DNA of 61,136 nt from assembly GCF_000739635.1 (NCBI RefSeq), contig NZ_BATQ01000044.1, positions 1 to 61,136 of the forward strand, in the 5' to 3' direction. This stretch comes from Verrucomicrobium sp. BvORR034. GTDB taxonomy: Bacteria > Verrucomicrobiota > Verrucomicrobiia > Verrucomicrobiales > Verrucomicrobiaceae. Positions 45,215 to 53,886 of this stretch are shown one piece after another. Numbering within the stretch: position 1 is the stretch's first letter; every line of letters begins with the position of its first letter. A program made the translations under genes and the position numbers. The notes below the pieces were generated by a model. That model was not told the DNA's origin and did not search any database. It saw only the letters and a list, made by a program, of their open reading frames with translations.

Positions 45215-46360
45215 CTAGTCCACCGCGATGCTTACGATGGCCGACAGTCCGGGCCGGACTTGCTGGCTGATGCCGGAGAGGGAGGCGGGATCGAAAGTGA
45301 TCTTCACTGGCACACGCTGGACGACCTTGGTGAAGTTGCCTGAGGCGTTGTCAGGAGGAAGCAGAGCGAACTGGGCTCCGCTGGCGGGGGCAAAGCTGTC
45401 GATGTGCCCGGTGAGGACGTGCCCGGGGAGGGCGTCCACGGTGACTTCCACAGCCTGGCCGGGGTGAAGGTGGGAGAGTTGGGTCTCTTTGAAGTTGGCC
45501 TGGATCCACACCTCCTGGTCCACCACGGCAAAGAGGGCCTGGCCCGGTTGGACACGATTGCCCACTTCCACATTCTTACGGCTGATGATGCCGTCGGAAG
45601 GTGCGGTGATCGTGGTGTAGGAAAGCTGCAGCTCGGTGAAGCTCAGGGCGTACTCAGCAGCGCGGACCTGGGCTTTGGCGGCGTCACGCTCAGCTTCGGT
45701 CGCTTTCTTCTTGGCGGCGATGCTGGCGATGTAGGCCTGGGCAGCCTCAAGCGAGGCATGAGTGGCCTCCAACCCCGCCGTGGCTGTGGCCAGCGTGGTC
45801 TTCGCGGTATCGTAGTCCGCCTGGGAGATGGCGGAGAGTTGGTCCCTGGTCTTCAAGGTCTCGGCGCGTTCGAAATCGAGCCTGGCTTTGGCCACCGTCG
45901 CTTCATCTCGCGAGACATTGGCCCTGGCCAGTTTGATGCCGGCGCGTACCAGATCATCCTGGGAGGTGGCATCGGAGACTCTCGCTTCCGCCTGGGCCAG
46001 TTGGGACTGGGCCTGTTGCAGGGCCACGCGAGCCTTGTCACACTCCAGGGCGAGATCGCGGGTGTCGAGCTTGATGATGGGCTGTCCCGCCATTACCTGG
46101 GTGTTCTCCTGCACGAGGATCTGATCCACCACGCCTGCCAGGCGGGAGCTAAGGGTGTGGATGGAGCCGGTGACATAGGCGTCATCCGTCTCCTCATGAG
46201 TGAGCATGTGATAGATCACCCTGCCGGAGGCGAGCAAGGCGACCGGCAAGACGATCCCCAGCATGAGCATTCTTATGATGCGGGGCCGGGTTCGCGGTGC
46301 AACGGAGGCCGGAGTCGCGGCATCGTCTTTGGTTGGGACAACGGCAGTCTGGGTGCTCAT
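45215..46360 (-). CDS. HlyD/EmrA-type membrane fusion protein
   Basis: 381 residues: cytoplasmic tail, one membrane helix (about 27-48), a biotinyl/lipoyl half-motif (GSIHTLSSRLAGVVDQILVQE, split by the hairpin), a long coiled-coil hairpin (QQAQSQLAQAEARV to RAAEYALSFTELQ), a second half-motif (APSDGIISRKNVEVGNRV) and a beta-barrel. It links the inner-membrane pump at 46403 to an outer-membrane channel. Last gene of the tetR-emrB-emrA operon, 42 bp after the pump. No TolC-like gene is adjacent. Confidence 0.93.
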   Translation of the reverse strand: MSTQTAVVPTKDDAATPASVAPRTRPRIIRMLMLGIVLPVALLASGRVIYHMLTHEETDDAYVTGSIHTLSSRLAGVVDQILVQENTQVMAGQPIIKLDTRDLALECDKARVALQQAQSQLAQAEARVSDATSQDDLVRAGIKLARANVSRDEATVAKARLDFERAETLKTRDQLSAISQADYDTAKTTLATATAGLEATHASLEAAQAYIASIAAKKKATEAERDAAKAQVRAAEYALSFTELQLSYTTITAPSDGIISRKNVEVGNRVQPGQALFAVVDQEVWIQANFKETQLSHLHPGQAVEVTVDALPGHVLTGHIDSFAPASGAQFALLPPDNASGNFTKVVQRVPVKITFDPASLSGISQQVRPGLSAIVSIAVD

Positions 46361-46402
46361 GTGGTGGGGATTGAGGAAAGAGATGGGAAGCAGGCAGTCG
46401 GA

Positions 46403-47995
46403 CTAGTGGGCGTCCACCGGGGCTTGTTTGCCGCCTTTGCCGAGGAGCAGCAGAAGTGGCAGGGTGAGAATGAAGGCGAGTGCGACGTAGCGGAAGATGT
46501 CGGCGTAGCTGAGCACACCTGCCTGGGCCTGGAGGGTGCCTTTTACCACGGCCAATGCTTGCTGCTGGGCATTGACCACGCTGGAGGCATGCGTCTGGAA
46601 TCCGGCCGTGAGCATCTCCAGCCGCTCTTGTGTGGCCTGGTTGAAGAGGCTGACTTTTTCTGCGAGGATGCTTTCATGAAGCGCCTGGCGACGGGCCAGC
46701 ACCGTGGTGATGAGCGCGATGCCGATGCTGCCTCCCAACTGGCGGGTGAGATTGTAGAATCCAGCGCTGGCTGCAATGTCCCGCGTGGGGACGGGGCCTA
46801 GCGTGGCCAGGCTTAGTGGCAGAAACATCAACACACTGCTTCCTCCGCGCAGCACCAGCGGCCAGAAGAGTTCACTGGCTCCCGACTGGGTGGTGATGTG
46901 GGAAAGTTGAAACGCCACCAGGGCAGTGAGCATGCCTCCCATGGCGACCAGCGCGCGGGGATCCACAAACTTCGTGACCCGGGCCAGCATGATCATGACC
47001 ACGGCTGAAGTGATCGCACCGGGGCCGAGGAGATTGCCCGTCTGCATGGCATTGAAGTGAAGGTAGTTCTGCGCGAACACCGGCACGGCGAAGATCACAC
47101 CATAGAGGCCCGCTCCGAGCACCATGGAGTAGAGGCTGCCTGCTGCGACAGACCTGTGGCGCAGTACCCGAAGATCCACCACGGGATGGCTCACCGTGAG
47201 TTGCCGCCAGACAAAGAGCGCCGCGGCCACCACGCTGGTCACCGCCAGGGCACTGATGAACCGGGAGGCAAACCAGTCATCCTGCTGGCCTTCCTCCAGC
47301 AGGGTCTGCAAACTGCCCAGACCAACGGTGAGCAGAATGATGCCCAGCCAGTCCACGCCTTCTCCGGTCTTTTTTTGGGAGGGGTCGTCCTTGGGCAGGA
47401 AGGTGATGGCGAGGATCACGGAAACAATCCCAACGGGCAGGTTGATGAAGAAGATCCACCGCCAGCCGAGGGTGTCGGTCAGGTAGCCTCCCAGGATAGG
47501 GCCGATCGCAGGGCCCGTGATGACCCCAAGACCAAACACCGCCTGAGCCAGACTGCGCCGTTCCGGTGGGAACGACTCAAAAATCACTGACTGGGCATTG
47601 GCCAGGAGCACTCCGCCGCCCAGCCCCTGCAGAATGCGGGCCGCGACGAGCATGGGCAGTGAAGTCGCCAGGCCGCAAAGCATGGAGGAGGCGATGAAGA
47701 GAACGAGGGAAAAGAGGAAATAAGTCTTCCGGCCAAACCTCCGCCCCAGCCAGGCGGTGAGAGGAATGATGATGACGTTCGCCACGGAGTAGCCTGTGAC
47801 CACCCAGCTGATTTCAGAGAGGGTGGCTCCGAGGTTCCCCTGCATATGGGTGAGGGCCACATTCACGATGCTGACATCGATCACCTCCAGGATGGCTCCG
47901 AGCGAGGCGGTGATGAGCACGGCCCAGGGCAGCCACCCCTGGCGGGCGGCGAGGGCGGCAAGGGGCGAAAGCCGGGACGGGTCGGTGACGATCAT
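46403..47995 (-). CDS. EmrB/QacA-type (DHA2) multidrug efflux MFS transporter
   Basis: 530 residues with 14 predicted membrane helices. Motif C of drug antiporters is visible as GVITGPAIGPILGGYL, and the DHA2 loop as LGAILEVIDVSIVNVAL with TAWLGRRFGRKTYF (motif A). It should export hydrophobic toxicants with proton antiport through the HlyD-type adaptor at 45215. Its start codon overlaps the TetR stop by 4 bp (ATGA), giving coupled translation. Confidence 0.95.
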   Translation of the reverse strand: MIVTDPSRLSPLAALAARQGWLPWAVLITASLGAILEVIDVSIVNVALTHMQGNLGATLSEISWVVTGYSVANVIIIPLTAWLGRRFGRKTYFLFSLVLFIASSMLCGLATSLPMLVAARILQGLGGGVLLANAQSVIFESFPPERRSLAQAVFGLGVITGPAIGPILGGYLTDTLGWRWIFFINLPVGIVSVILAITFLPKDDPSQKKTGEGVDWLGIILLTVGLGSLQTLLEEGQQDDWFASRFISALAVTSVVAAALFVWRQLTVSHPVVDLRVLRHRSVAAGSLYSMVLGAGLYGVIFAVPVFAQNYLHFNAMQTGNLLGPGAITSAVVMIMLARVTKFVDPRALVAMGGMLTALVAFQLSHITTQSGASELFWPLVLRGGSSVLMFLPLSLATLGPVPTRDIAASAGFYNLTRQLGGSIGIALITTVLARRQALHESILAEKVSLFNQATQERLEMLTAGFQTHASSVVNAQQQALAVVKGTLQAQAGVLSYADIFRYVALAFILTLPLLLLLGKGGKQAPVDAH

Positions 47996-48630
47996 GAACG
48001 GCGTCGGGGACGGTCGGGGGTGACCGGCGTGATGCCGGAGACAAAGATCTCCACACTGGTGTCCAGATAGGTGGAGGCAGGGTACTCCGTGATGCCGTGC
48101 GAGGTGCGTCGCAGCATGCCTGCCAGGAGCATGCCGGTGAACATGTCCACCGCTGCAGACAGATTGAGATCCGCACGAATGCGCCCCTCATCGCAGGCTT
48201 GTTTGAGGTAGTCGATGAATCCCTCCCGGGCCGGGCGGATCGAGTTCTGGATGATCTCCTTCGCGTGGGCTGGCTGGCGGCGGGCCTCGCCGATGAGGGT
48301 GCGGATCATGGCCTCCCCCTTTTCCAGGGCAGTGTTGAGTGCCTTGGCGTGGGCTCGCAGGTCCTTGCGCAAATCAGTCGTCCAGGACGTGCGTGCTGCC
48401 ATCATGTTCTGCTGGGTCAGGCATTCGTTCTTGAGAACCTCTGCCAGCAGCCGCTCTTTGGTCTCGAAGAGGCGGAAAAGCGTGACCTCGTTCACCCCAG
48501 CCTCCTGGGCAATGCCACGGGTGGTGGCGGCTTGCAATCCGTCCCGCGCAAAGACTACCGCAGCCGCGCGCAGGAGCTTCTCCCGGGCAGGAATGGTGGT
48601 GCGTCTGGACGTTTTGATCGCAGTCGGCAT
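47992..48630 (-). CDS. TetR/AcrR-family repressor of the efflux operon
   Basis: 212 residues. The N-terminal helix-turn-helix is clear (REKLLRAAAVVFARDGLQAA, TTRGIAQEAGVNEVTLFRLF) and the C-terminal half is a variable ligand-binding region. It leads the efflux operon, and the first 30 bp upstream of its start contain the palindrome at 48643, so it probably represses its own operon and lets go when a drug binds. It overlaps the MFS gene start by 4 bp. Confidence 0.93.
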   Translation of the reverse strand: MPTAIKTSRRTTIPAREKLLRAAAVVFARDGLQAATTRGIAQEAGVNEVTLFRLFETKERLLAEVLKNECLTQQNMMAARTSWTTDLRKDLRAHAKALNTALEKGEAMIRTLIGEARRQPAHAKEIIQNSIRPAREGFIDYLKQACDEGRIRADLNLSAAVDMFTGMLLAGMLRRTSHGITEYPASTYLDTSVEIFVSGITPVTPDRPRRRS

Positions 48631-48642
48631 GTCAAAAAGGAG

Positions 48643-48660
48643 TGCAAGTGGTTGCTTGCA
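48643..48660 (-). promoter_or_regulatory. Candidate TetR operator
   Basis: Perfect inverted repeat TGCAAG-TGGTTG-CTTGCA, 13-30 bp upstream of the tetR start. Its placement over the likely start of transcription fits autoregulation. Confidence 0.6.
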
Positions 48661-48782
48661 TTTTTGTCATGATGTCGCGCTTAGTGAGGGGCTCAAATGA
48701 AGAAACGTTTAGGCGGGGAGTGATTCCGCTTTCTGGGGCAGGAAGGCTTCCCGATCTGGCGGTTGGGGGTTTCCGGCGGGCG

Positions 48783-48887
48783 CTCTATGCCGAAGGCATT
48801 TCGCAAGGTAACCAGGGACTGGGCGAGGCTAACGAGCTCTGTCCCTGGAAAGTGTGGAAAGAGAATTGCACCCTGAAGGGGTGCCAG
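48783..48887 (+). repeat. REP-like element, copy 1
   Basis: A ~105-bp unit of three nested palindromes: ATGCCGAAGGCAT, CCAGGGAC...GTCCCTGG and GCACCCTGAAGGGGTGC. Best matched by copy 2 (about 95% by eye). It opens the 1.6-kb repeat island that begins after the efflux operon. Confidence 0.88.
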
Positions 48888-48947
48888 AATGCCACGCTCT
48901 TGAGTGCGACCTTTCTATCTCGCACGCTCCCAATCTTCGGCGATCAT

Positions 48948-48977
48948 CGGCGGTTGTGCTCAAAGCACAAACCGCCG
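48948..48977. repeat. Hairpin in the spacer between REP copies 1 and 2
   Basis: CGGCGGTTGTGCT pairs with AGCACAAACCGCCG across a 3-nt loop with one bulged base. It is unlike the REP unit and has no T-run. Confidence 0.6.
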
Positions 48978-49058
48978 CTCCTTGTGTGAGGCAGGCGTGC
49001 ATTGCGCGATGATCGATAGAATCCAGCCCTATCACCTTGCTTGCGCGTTCTCATGGGC

Positions 49059-49168
49059 CATGCCGAAGGCATTTCGCAAGGTAACCAGGGACTGGGCGAA
49101 GGTAACGAGCTCTGTCCCTGGAAAGTGCGGAAAGAGATTTGCACCCTGAAGGGGTGCCAGCAAGGTGG
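49059..49168 (+). repeat. REP-like element, copy 2 (left flank of the RAYT gene)
   Basis: Same three palindromes as copy 1, followed by GCCAGCAAGGTGG, whose reverse complement CCACCTTGCTGGC begins copy 3 at 49651. It ends 17 bp beyond the RAYT stop. Confidence 0.88.
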
Positions 49169-49184
49169 CAGTCTCTTCGATTCC

Positions 49185-49628
49185 TCAGTCCAAAAACCGG
49201 TCTTCGAACCGAACTCCAGCCTTCACCAACATTTGGGCCAGTTCCTCTCTGAATGACCGGGTACGATGGTGATCTTCCTGTTGGGCGATATACTTCAACA
49301 CAGCTTCCCGAGAGGTTGCACTGATTGAAAAAGCCGCATATCCCTCCTGCCAGGAGAAGTCGCGCATGGTAATTTCCTGGTGAACCCAAATCGACGATGC
49401 CTTTTTGAGGTCTCGCATGAACGAGAGGCAATGTGTTGCCTTCAGGCCCACGAGAAGGTGTACATGATCAGAGACGCCACCAATACCTGCAGGAATGCCA
49501 CCGAGTCCGTGCACTGTGCCACCCAGATATTCATGGAGGCGGGAAATCCATACGTTTGAAATGAAAGGTTCTCGGTTCTTGGTGCTGAAGACCAAGTGGT
49601 AGTGCAACGACGTAAAGGTGCCGGGCAT
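49185..49628 (-). CDS. REP-associated tyrosine transposase (RAYT, IS200/Y1 family)
   Basis: 147 residues. HUH motif DHVHLLV (His55, His57) and catalytic Tyr113 in YIAQQEDHH with the trailing QxxHH pair are the RAYT signature; the start is FTSLHYHLVFSTKNR. RAYTs are single-copy IS200-like enzymes that bind and mobilise REP hairpins without usual IS ends. Here it lies exactly between two inverted copies of the REP-like element, and three more copies lie within 0.9 kb. A separate insertion element is not needed to explain it. The gene looks intact. Confidence 0.92.
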   Translation of the reverse strand: MPGTFTSLHYHLVFSTKNREPFISNVWISRLHEYLGGTVHGLGGIPAGIGGVSDHVHLLVGLKATHCLSFMRDLKKASSIWVHQEITMRDFSWQEGYAAFSISATSREAVLKYIAQQEDHHRTRSFREELAQMLVKAGVRFEDRFLD

Positions 49629-49650
49629 GGTGGTTGATTTGATCGAGAAA

Positions 49651-49758
49651 CCACCTTGCTGGCATCCCTTCAGGATGCAAATATTTCTCTGCCTTCCAGG
49701 GGCATGGGTTCGTAGAACTCACCCGGTCCCTGGCTACCCTCTGTGATGCCCTCGGCAT
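49651..49758 (-). repeat. REP-like element, copy 3 (right flank of the RAYT gene)
   Basis: Inverted relative to copies 1, 2 and 5. Its outer palindrome is ATGCCCTCGGCAT with one substitution, the central arms are CCAGGGAC-like, and the end GGCATCCCTTCAGGATGC retains the hairpin through compensatory changes. Confidence 0.85.
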
Positions 49759-49922
49759 GGCCTCCGAATATGCTCGGGGGGGAGCTTGGTCGCAATCGCG
49801 CGGCCAACCAAACGCTATCTCGCCCTACCCAACAAGCGAGGTTTTGCGCCTTGCGTACCACCACCGAAGATGAGCGGATGGGCTCGCTATCGATTGAAGG
49901 CCAGCGAGTGAGTTGGCATTTT

Positions 49923-50023
49923 CTGGCACCCCTTCAGGGTGCAAATTTCTCTCGCGCTTCCCAGTGGCGGGGCTCGCTGAACTCGCCCAGCCACTGGCTA
50001 CCTTGTGGAATGCCTTCGGCATG
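49923..50023 (-). repeat. REP-like element, copy 4
   Basis: Inverted. GGCACCCCTTCAGGGTGC, a central region with CCAGTGGC...GCCACTGG-like arms changed on both sides, and AATGCCTTCGGCAT. Paired changes in the central stem preserve pairing. Confidence 0.85.
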
Positions 50024-50229
50024 CTGAATTCAAATGAAGAGGCTAGATGCAGTGCATGGCTCCAGCGCGTGTCGCGGCTTGACGATTCAGGTTGGCGAGC
50101 CCATCGCTCTCAACGAGGTGCTATGCTCTGTTCTTGCTGAAGAATTCAGTCCGCTCCTCGTTGCGCTTATACTGCAGGCATCGTGAGCATGAGGCAATGA
50201 AGCGGGATGGGAAAACCTCCCAACGGCTG

Positions 50230-50332
50230 CTCTATGCCGAAGGCATCCCAGAAGGTAGCCAGGGACCGGGCGAGTTTGACGAGCCCTGTCCCTGGCTAGA
50301 TCGAAAAGTTTTGCATCCTGAAGGGATGCTAG
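50230..50332 (+). repeat. REP-like element, copy 5
   Basis: Direct orientation: ATGCCGAAGGCAT, CCAGGGAC...GTCCCTGG and GCATCCTGAAGGGATGC. It stops 22 bp before the end of the orphan gene 50355. Confidence 0.85.
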
Positions 50333-50354
50333 AGATGTACCATTCGCCATTGTT

Positions 50355-52715
50355 TCATGACTTGTCTTTCCTTGCCGCCGTCGTCGGCATCAGCCAGTGG
50401 GGTGTGGCTGACCATCCCAGGAAAACTCGAGGGTCACCCGTCGCCGGGCCATCGTGAGGATTGGAATTCAGTCTGCCGCCTTCCACTACGTGCTTAAATC
50501 CGGCGGCAACCGGATGAAAACGCGTTTGAAACTCGTCGCTCTGCTGTTTCATCGTCTCATCCATCCATAAGGAAAAAGACTTCAACTGATCACGGGGTGT
50601 CAATGCGAGATAGAACAGCATCTGTCGCCAGGCGTAAGCGGTGTTCTTCAGCATGATGAGTCCGGCATGATGATGAGAGATCTTCATCTGCTGCCGCTGA
50701 CAGATCCAGGTGAAGCTCTGCCTCGCAAGCTGCGGGAGTTTTTCAACCAACACATCCATCAAGTCCAGGCGGCTAAAGAGTACGGCAAGATTCTGCGTGG
50801 TGAGGATCTGTTGCTGCTCAATGACCACGCCATTTGCCGCCACGGAGTGCGACGCGGAGGAGTTGCCCGCCCCCCTCGCGTAGCACAAGCTGGCAAACGT
50901 CCCGTCATTTGTGACCGCGTTTCTTCTCAGCCATCTGCTCATGAGAGAAGGTTTGGCATCGGAAATCGACAAGACTGCGGCGTAGTCAATATCGTAGTAA
51001 GCTTCATAGAGCGTGCCTTTCAGCAGGAAGGCTGCAATCTTGGCTGCCTGGAGATACTTGTGAGTGAAGTCACCCATGAAGATGTCCGCGGCGACTTCTT
51101 CCACCAGCGGCAGGTCCAGGCCTGCGGTCTTGGCGAGGGCCGAGAATTCTTTGAGGAGCTTGTTGGGAAGGATGGTGTGAGGAAAGAACGAGATGGTAAG
51201 CGCGGCCAGCTCCCGCATGGGCTGATTGCGCGCTGACGGCTCTGAAGACGAGCAGGTACGGTTTGACCCGAGGCTCGCTGCCCAGGGGAGCTCATCGAGT
51301 TGAACTTGATGTTGAAAATTGAGAAGGAGCAGCGAACGGCGTTTCCGGAACGCCCGGTAGAGGCGGGAATACAGTCGCCGCAATGACGGCGAGGTCATTT
51401 CTGCAGCCTGAAGCTCTGCTGTGAAACGCGGAAGATACTCCGCCAGCATGTCTGCAGAACTGATCAATCCCTGCTGTACGAAGGAATCCAGCGTATTGAT
51501 TTCGCACCTTGCCAGCCGGCGCTGGACCGGAACCGGGATTTCGGTTCCGGGAGGAACGTCATGTTGTGATGCTTCCGCCGGGGTGGCTGGAAGCTTGAGC
51601 GAAGAGATGTCTTCCATCCCGTCGTCGGTCGCGTAAGGACCCAGCCGCCCGGCCACAATTTTTGCCAGATCGTGGTACAATGGAGCGCTGACATCGAGCA
51701 TCTGGCGCTCACGCTGTAGTCGGACAGTTTCTGAGTTCGGCAGTCCATGCTTCGTCACATAACGCTTGAGTAGCAGGCGGAGCCGTCCTACCTCCCTTCC
51801 AGTGAGCTGTTCCGGGACCGTGCTACTACGTTCGAGGAAATGACGGGCCTGGGCGAACGACCCTCCAGCGTCCTCCGGACGGCCGCAAAGAGTGTGATTC
51901 AGTCTCAGGGCGGAGTAGGATTGCAGCAGGTGGCGGACACGATCGGTCCATCCGGCCGGGTAGTGACGGCAGGGCCAGTCTTCCACCACAGTCTCTTGTA
52001 ACAGCCCCATCATTTGGTCATAGAACGGTGCCCAGACCTGAACCGCCTCCCGTTGGGCGAGGATGGCACGGTGAGGGCGGACCGCCAGCAGCTTGGTGAT
52101 GGTACTCTTGACATCCTGAAAGCTGAACTCCACCGCGGAACGGGAAGGGATGGGAGCGGGCTCTGGGTAGAAACGCAACTGGTCGAACCAGGGGGCGATT
52201 TCCTCGAGGATGGCATGGGCTGCATGACCCTGGTTGTTCCCAGTCAACCATGCCACAGTGAGGAGGGCGGCCTCCTCCGGATGGCGAACGTGGTAGGCGC
52301 CGGAGTCCAGCCATTCTTGAAGCTGGCCCCATCCGGCCTCCGTGAGGAACCAATGGTTCAGCGCCAGTCTTCCGCTGCCGTGGAGAGCTTCCGGGATGTT
52401 CGCAAGCAACGCATTTTCGTGCTCCAGCAGCGGCCCTCCCGCACAGAGTCCGCCGGTGGCGAAACCTCCAGTGACAACTTCCAGCGTCGCCCAGACTGGA
52501 GTGCCTTGCAGGGGGGCTCTGGAGCCATGGAGAAGGCTTGCGTCCAACTTGCCGCGTAGCACCTGCTCCCACTTCGCCACACGCCGTGCTGCCTGGGTAT
52601 GCGCGGTTTCATCGGAGCTGGCATCAAGGGCTTTCAGCGCTTTGGCGAGCTGCCAAGCAGCGTAACCATCGCCAACGGACTCGCTATCTGACTCTGAAAG
52701 GGGGTTCGGGGGCAT
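50355..52715 (-). CDS. Large protein of unknown function next to a tRNA
   Basis: 786 residues from ATG 52715 (a GTG directly before adds one). No signal peptide or membrane segment. I do not recognise the family. It is helical and Leu-rich, with likely conserved blocks in the C-terminal third: HTILPNKLLKEFSALAKTAG, AADIFMGDFTHKYLQAAK, GTLYEAYYDIDYA, VVIEQQQILTTQNLA and KNTAYAWRQMLFYLAL. The blocks rich in aromatic and charged residues look like an enzyme or effector core. It begins 16 bp past the tRNA gene on the same strand and ends in the REP island, so it may be acquired DNA. Toxin, effector and regulator are all open. Confidence 0.72.
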   Translation of the reverse strand: MPPNPLSESDSESVGDGYAAWQLAKALKALDASSDETAHTQAARRVAKWEQVLRGKLDASLLHGSRAPLQGTPVWATLEVVTGGFATGGLCAGGPLLEHENALLANIPEALHGSGRLALNHWFLTEAGWGQLQEWLDSGAYHVRHPEEAALLTVAWLTGNNQGHAAHAILEEIAPWFDQLRFYPEPAPIPSRSAVEFSFQDVKSTITKLLAVRPHRAILAQREAVQVWAPFYDQMMGLLQETVVEDWPCRHYPAGWTDRVRHLLQSYSALRLNHTLCGRPEDAGGSFAQARHFLERSSTVPEQLTGREVGRLRLLLKRYVTKHGLPNSETVRLQRERQMLDVSAPLYHDLAKIVAGRLGPYATDDGMEDISSLKLPATPAEASQHDVPPGTEIPVPVQRRLARCEINTLDSFVQQGLISSADMLAEYLPRFTAELQAAEMTSPSLRRLYSRLYRAFRKRRSLLLLNFQHQVQLDELPWAASLGSNRTCSSSEPSARNQPMRELAALTISFFPHTILPNKLLKEFSALAKTAGLDLPLVEEVAADIFMGDFTHKYLQAAKIAAFLLKGTLYEAYYDIDYAAVLSISDAKPSLMSRWLRRNAVTNDGTFASLCYARGAGNSSASHSVAANGVVIEQQQILTTQNLAVLFSRLDLMDVLVEKLPQLARQSFTWICQRQQMKISHHHAGLIMLKNTAYAWRQMLFYLALTPRDQLKSFSLWMDETMKQQSDEFQTRFHPVAAGFKHVVEGGRLNSNPHDGPATGDPRVFLGWSATPHWLMPTTAARKDKS

Positions 52716-52731
52716 CACTAGGAATGAAGGG

Positions 52732-52802
52732 TCCGGGGGCCGGATTTGAACCAGCGCCCACCCGGTAACAAGCCGGGCGTTCTACCACTGAACTACCCCG
52801 GA
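52732..52802 (-). tRNA. Atypical tRNA gene, anticodon UGU (Thr) by structure
   Basis: 71 nt folding into a complete cloverleaf: acceptor TCCGGGG/CCCCGGA, D arm GTTC/GAAC, anticodon arm CCCGG-CTTGTTA-CCGGG, five-base variable loop, T arm GCTGG/CCGGC with TTCAAAT. The loop gives anticodon UGU (Thr). Three features are odd: U at position 37 where a purine is normal, C at the discriminator position 73, and no encoded CCA. The body and loop closely resemble bacterial tRNA-Asn with CTGTTAA shifted to CTTGTTA. So the charged amino acid is uncertain. Confidence 0.75.
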
Positions 52803-52880
52803 GCAAGGTCGTGACTGCCAATGTGACAGTCAGAAGACGGTGCCATTTTCCCGACAGGGTGTCGAGTCGAATTTTCACCA

Positions 52881-53813
52881 TCACCGCGCCGCACCTTGGG
52901 CCACGGGTGCTCCCTGCGCACTTCCCGAATACGGCTCCACATGCACCACCACATCCAGAATGTGGCATTCGGAGTCCACCAGGGTGCGTTGCACTTCATG
53001 ACCAATGCGATGCCCTTCGGCGACGGACAGAGTGCCTTCCACCTGCACATGAATGTCCATGAGATAGCCCAGGCCGGACTTTTTCATGCGAAGCTTTTCG
53101 ATCATCTCCACACCGGGTACAGAAGAGGCGATGGCACGGGCTTCGTCCTGCAACTCCTGCGGAGGTACGCCGTCCATGGTTTCATGGAGTGCGGTCTTGA
53201 GAAGCATGAAGCCGTTTACCCAAATGATGCTGCATCCAACGAGCGCGGCGATATCATCCGCCATCTCATAACCATCGCCTCCGATGAGGGAGATGGTGAT
53301 GCCGATCACGGCTGCTGCCGAGGTGATGGCATCGGCCCGGTGATGCCAGGCATCACCGTGCAAGGCGGTGCTGCCAGCCAGCTTGCTCTTCTTCAGAGCA
53401 TAGCGGGACATGGACTCCTTGACGATGATCACCAGGATCAATACGGGGAGGGTGAACCATGCAGGGGACGTGTGGCGGTGGAAGATGTTGTGGATGCTCT
53501 CCCAGGCGATCACGCCGCCAGCCGAGAGGAGCGACAGGGCAGAAAACAACCCGGCGAGTTGCTCGGCGCGACCATGGCCGTAGGGGTGGTCGGCATCGGG
53601 GGGGATCTGGGCCACCTTCAGACCGATGAGGACCATGATGGAGGAGATGATGTCGTTGACCGACTCAATCCCGTCCGCCACCAGTGCATAGGAGTGCCCG
53701 ACTACACCAGTGGTGATCTTCACCGCCGCCAGGGTGGCGTTGGTGAGGATGCTTCTGACCACCGTACGGATGGCAATGCGGTGCTGGGTCAGTTGTTTGG
53801 GGACGGAAGCCAT
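52881..53813 (-). CDS. Cation diffusion facilitator metal exporter, FieF-like
   Basis: 310 residues. Membrane helices carry the metal site residues: ADGIESVNDI (Asp), the HPYGHGR signature, HGDAWHHRADAITS (His-Asp pair of the second site). A C-terminal ferredoxin-like cytoplasmic domain (about 215-300) with DIHVQVEG and DVVVHVEP is typical. It should export Zn, Fe(II) or Mn by proton antiport. It lies 78 bp left of the tRNA gene; the gene is transcribed away from it. Confidence 0.93.
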   Translation of the reverse strand: MASVPKQLTQHRIAIRTVVRSILTNATLAAVKITTGVVGHSYALVADGIESVNDIISSIMVLIGLKVAQIPPDADHPYGHGRAEQLAGLFSALSLLSAGGVIAWESIHNIFHRHTSPAWFTLPVLILVIIVKESMSRYALKKSKLAGSTALHGDAWHHRADAITSAAAVIGITISLIGGDGYEMADDIAALVGCSIIWVNGFMLLKTALHETMDGVPPQELQDEARAIASSVPGVEMIEKLRMKKSGLGYLMDIHVQVEGTLSVAEGHRIGHEVQRTLVDSECHILDVVVHVEPYSGSAQGAPVAQGAAR

Positions 53814-53886
53814 GGGCGCAGCAGAGGGAAGAGCACCATGGTCTGCGGGTGCATCAAGTCAACGAAGCCAGCGCCGTGCGAATGGC

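Noticed and set aside
48783-50332. CRISPR-like array
   Set aside because: Copies are inverted relative to each other, ~105 bp long and palindromic, with spacers of varied length and a transposase gene inside; no cas genes are near.
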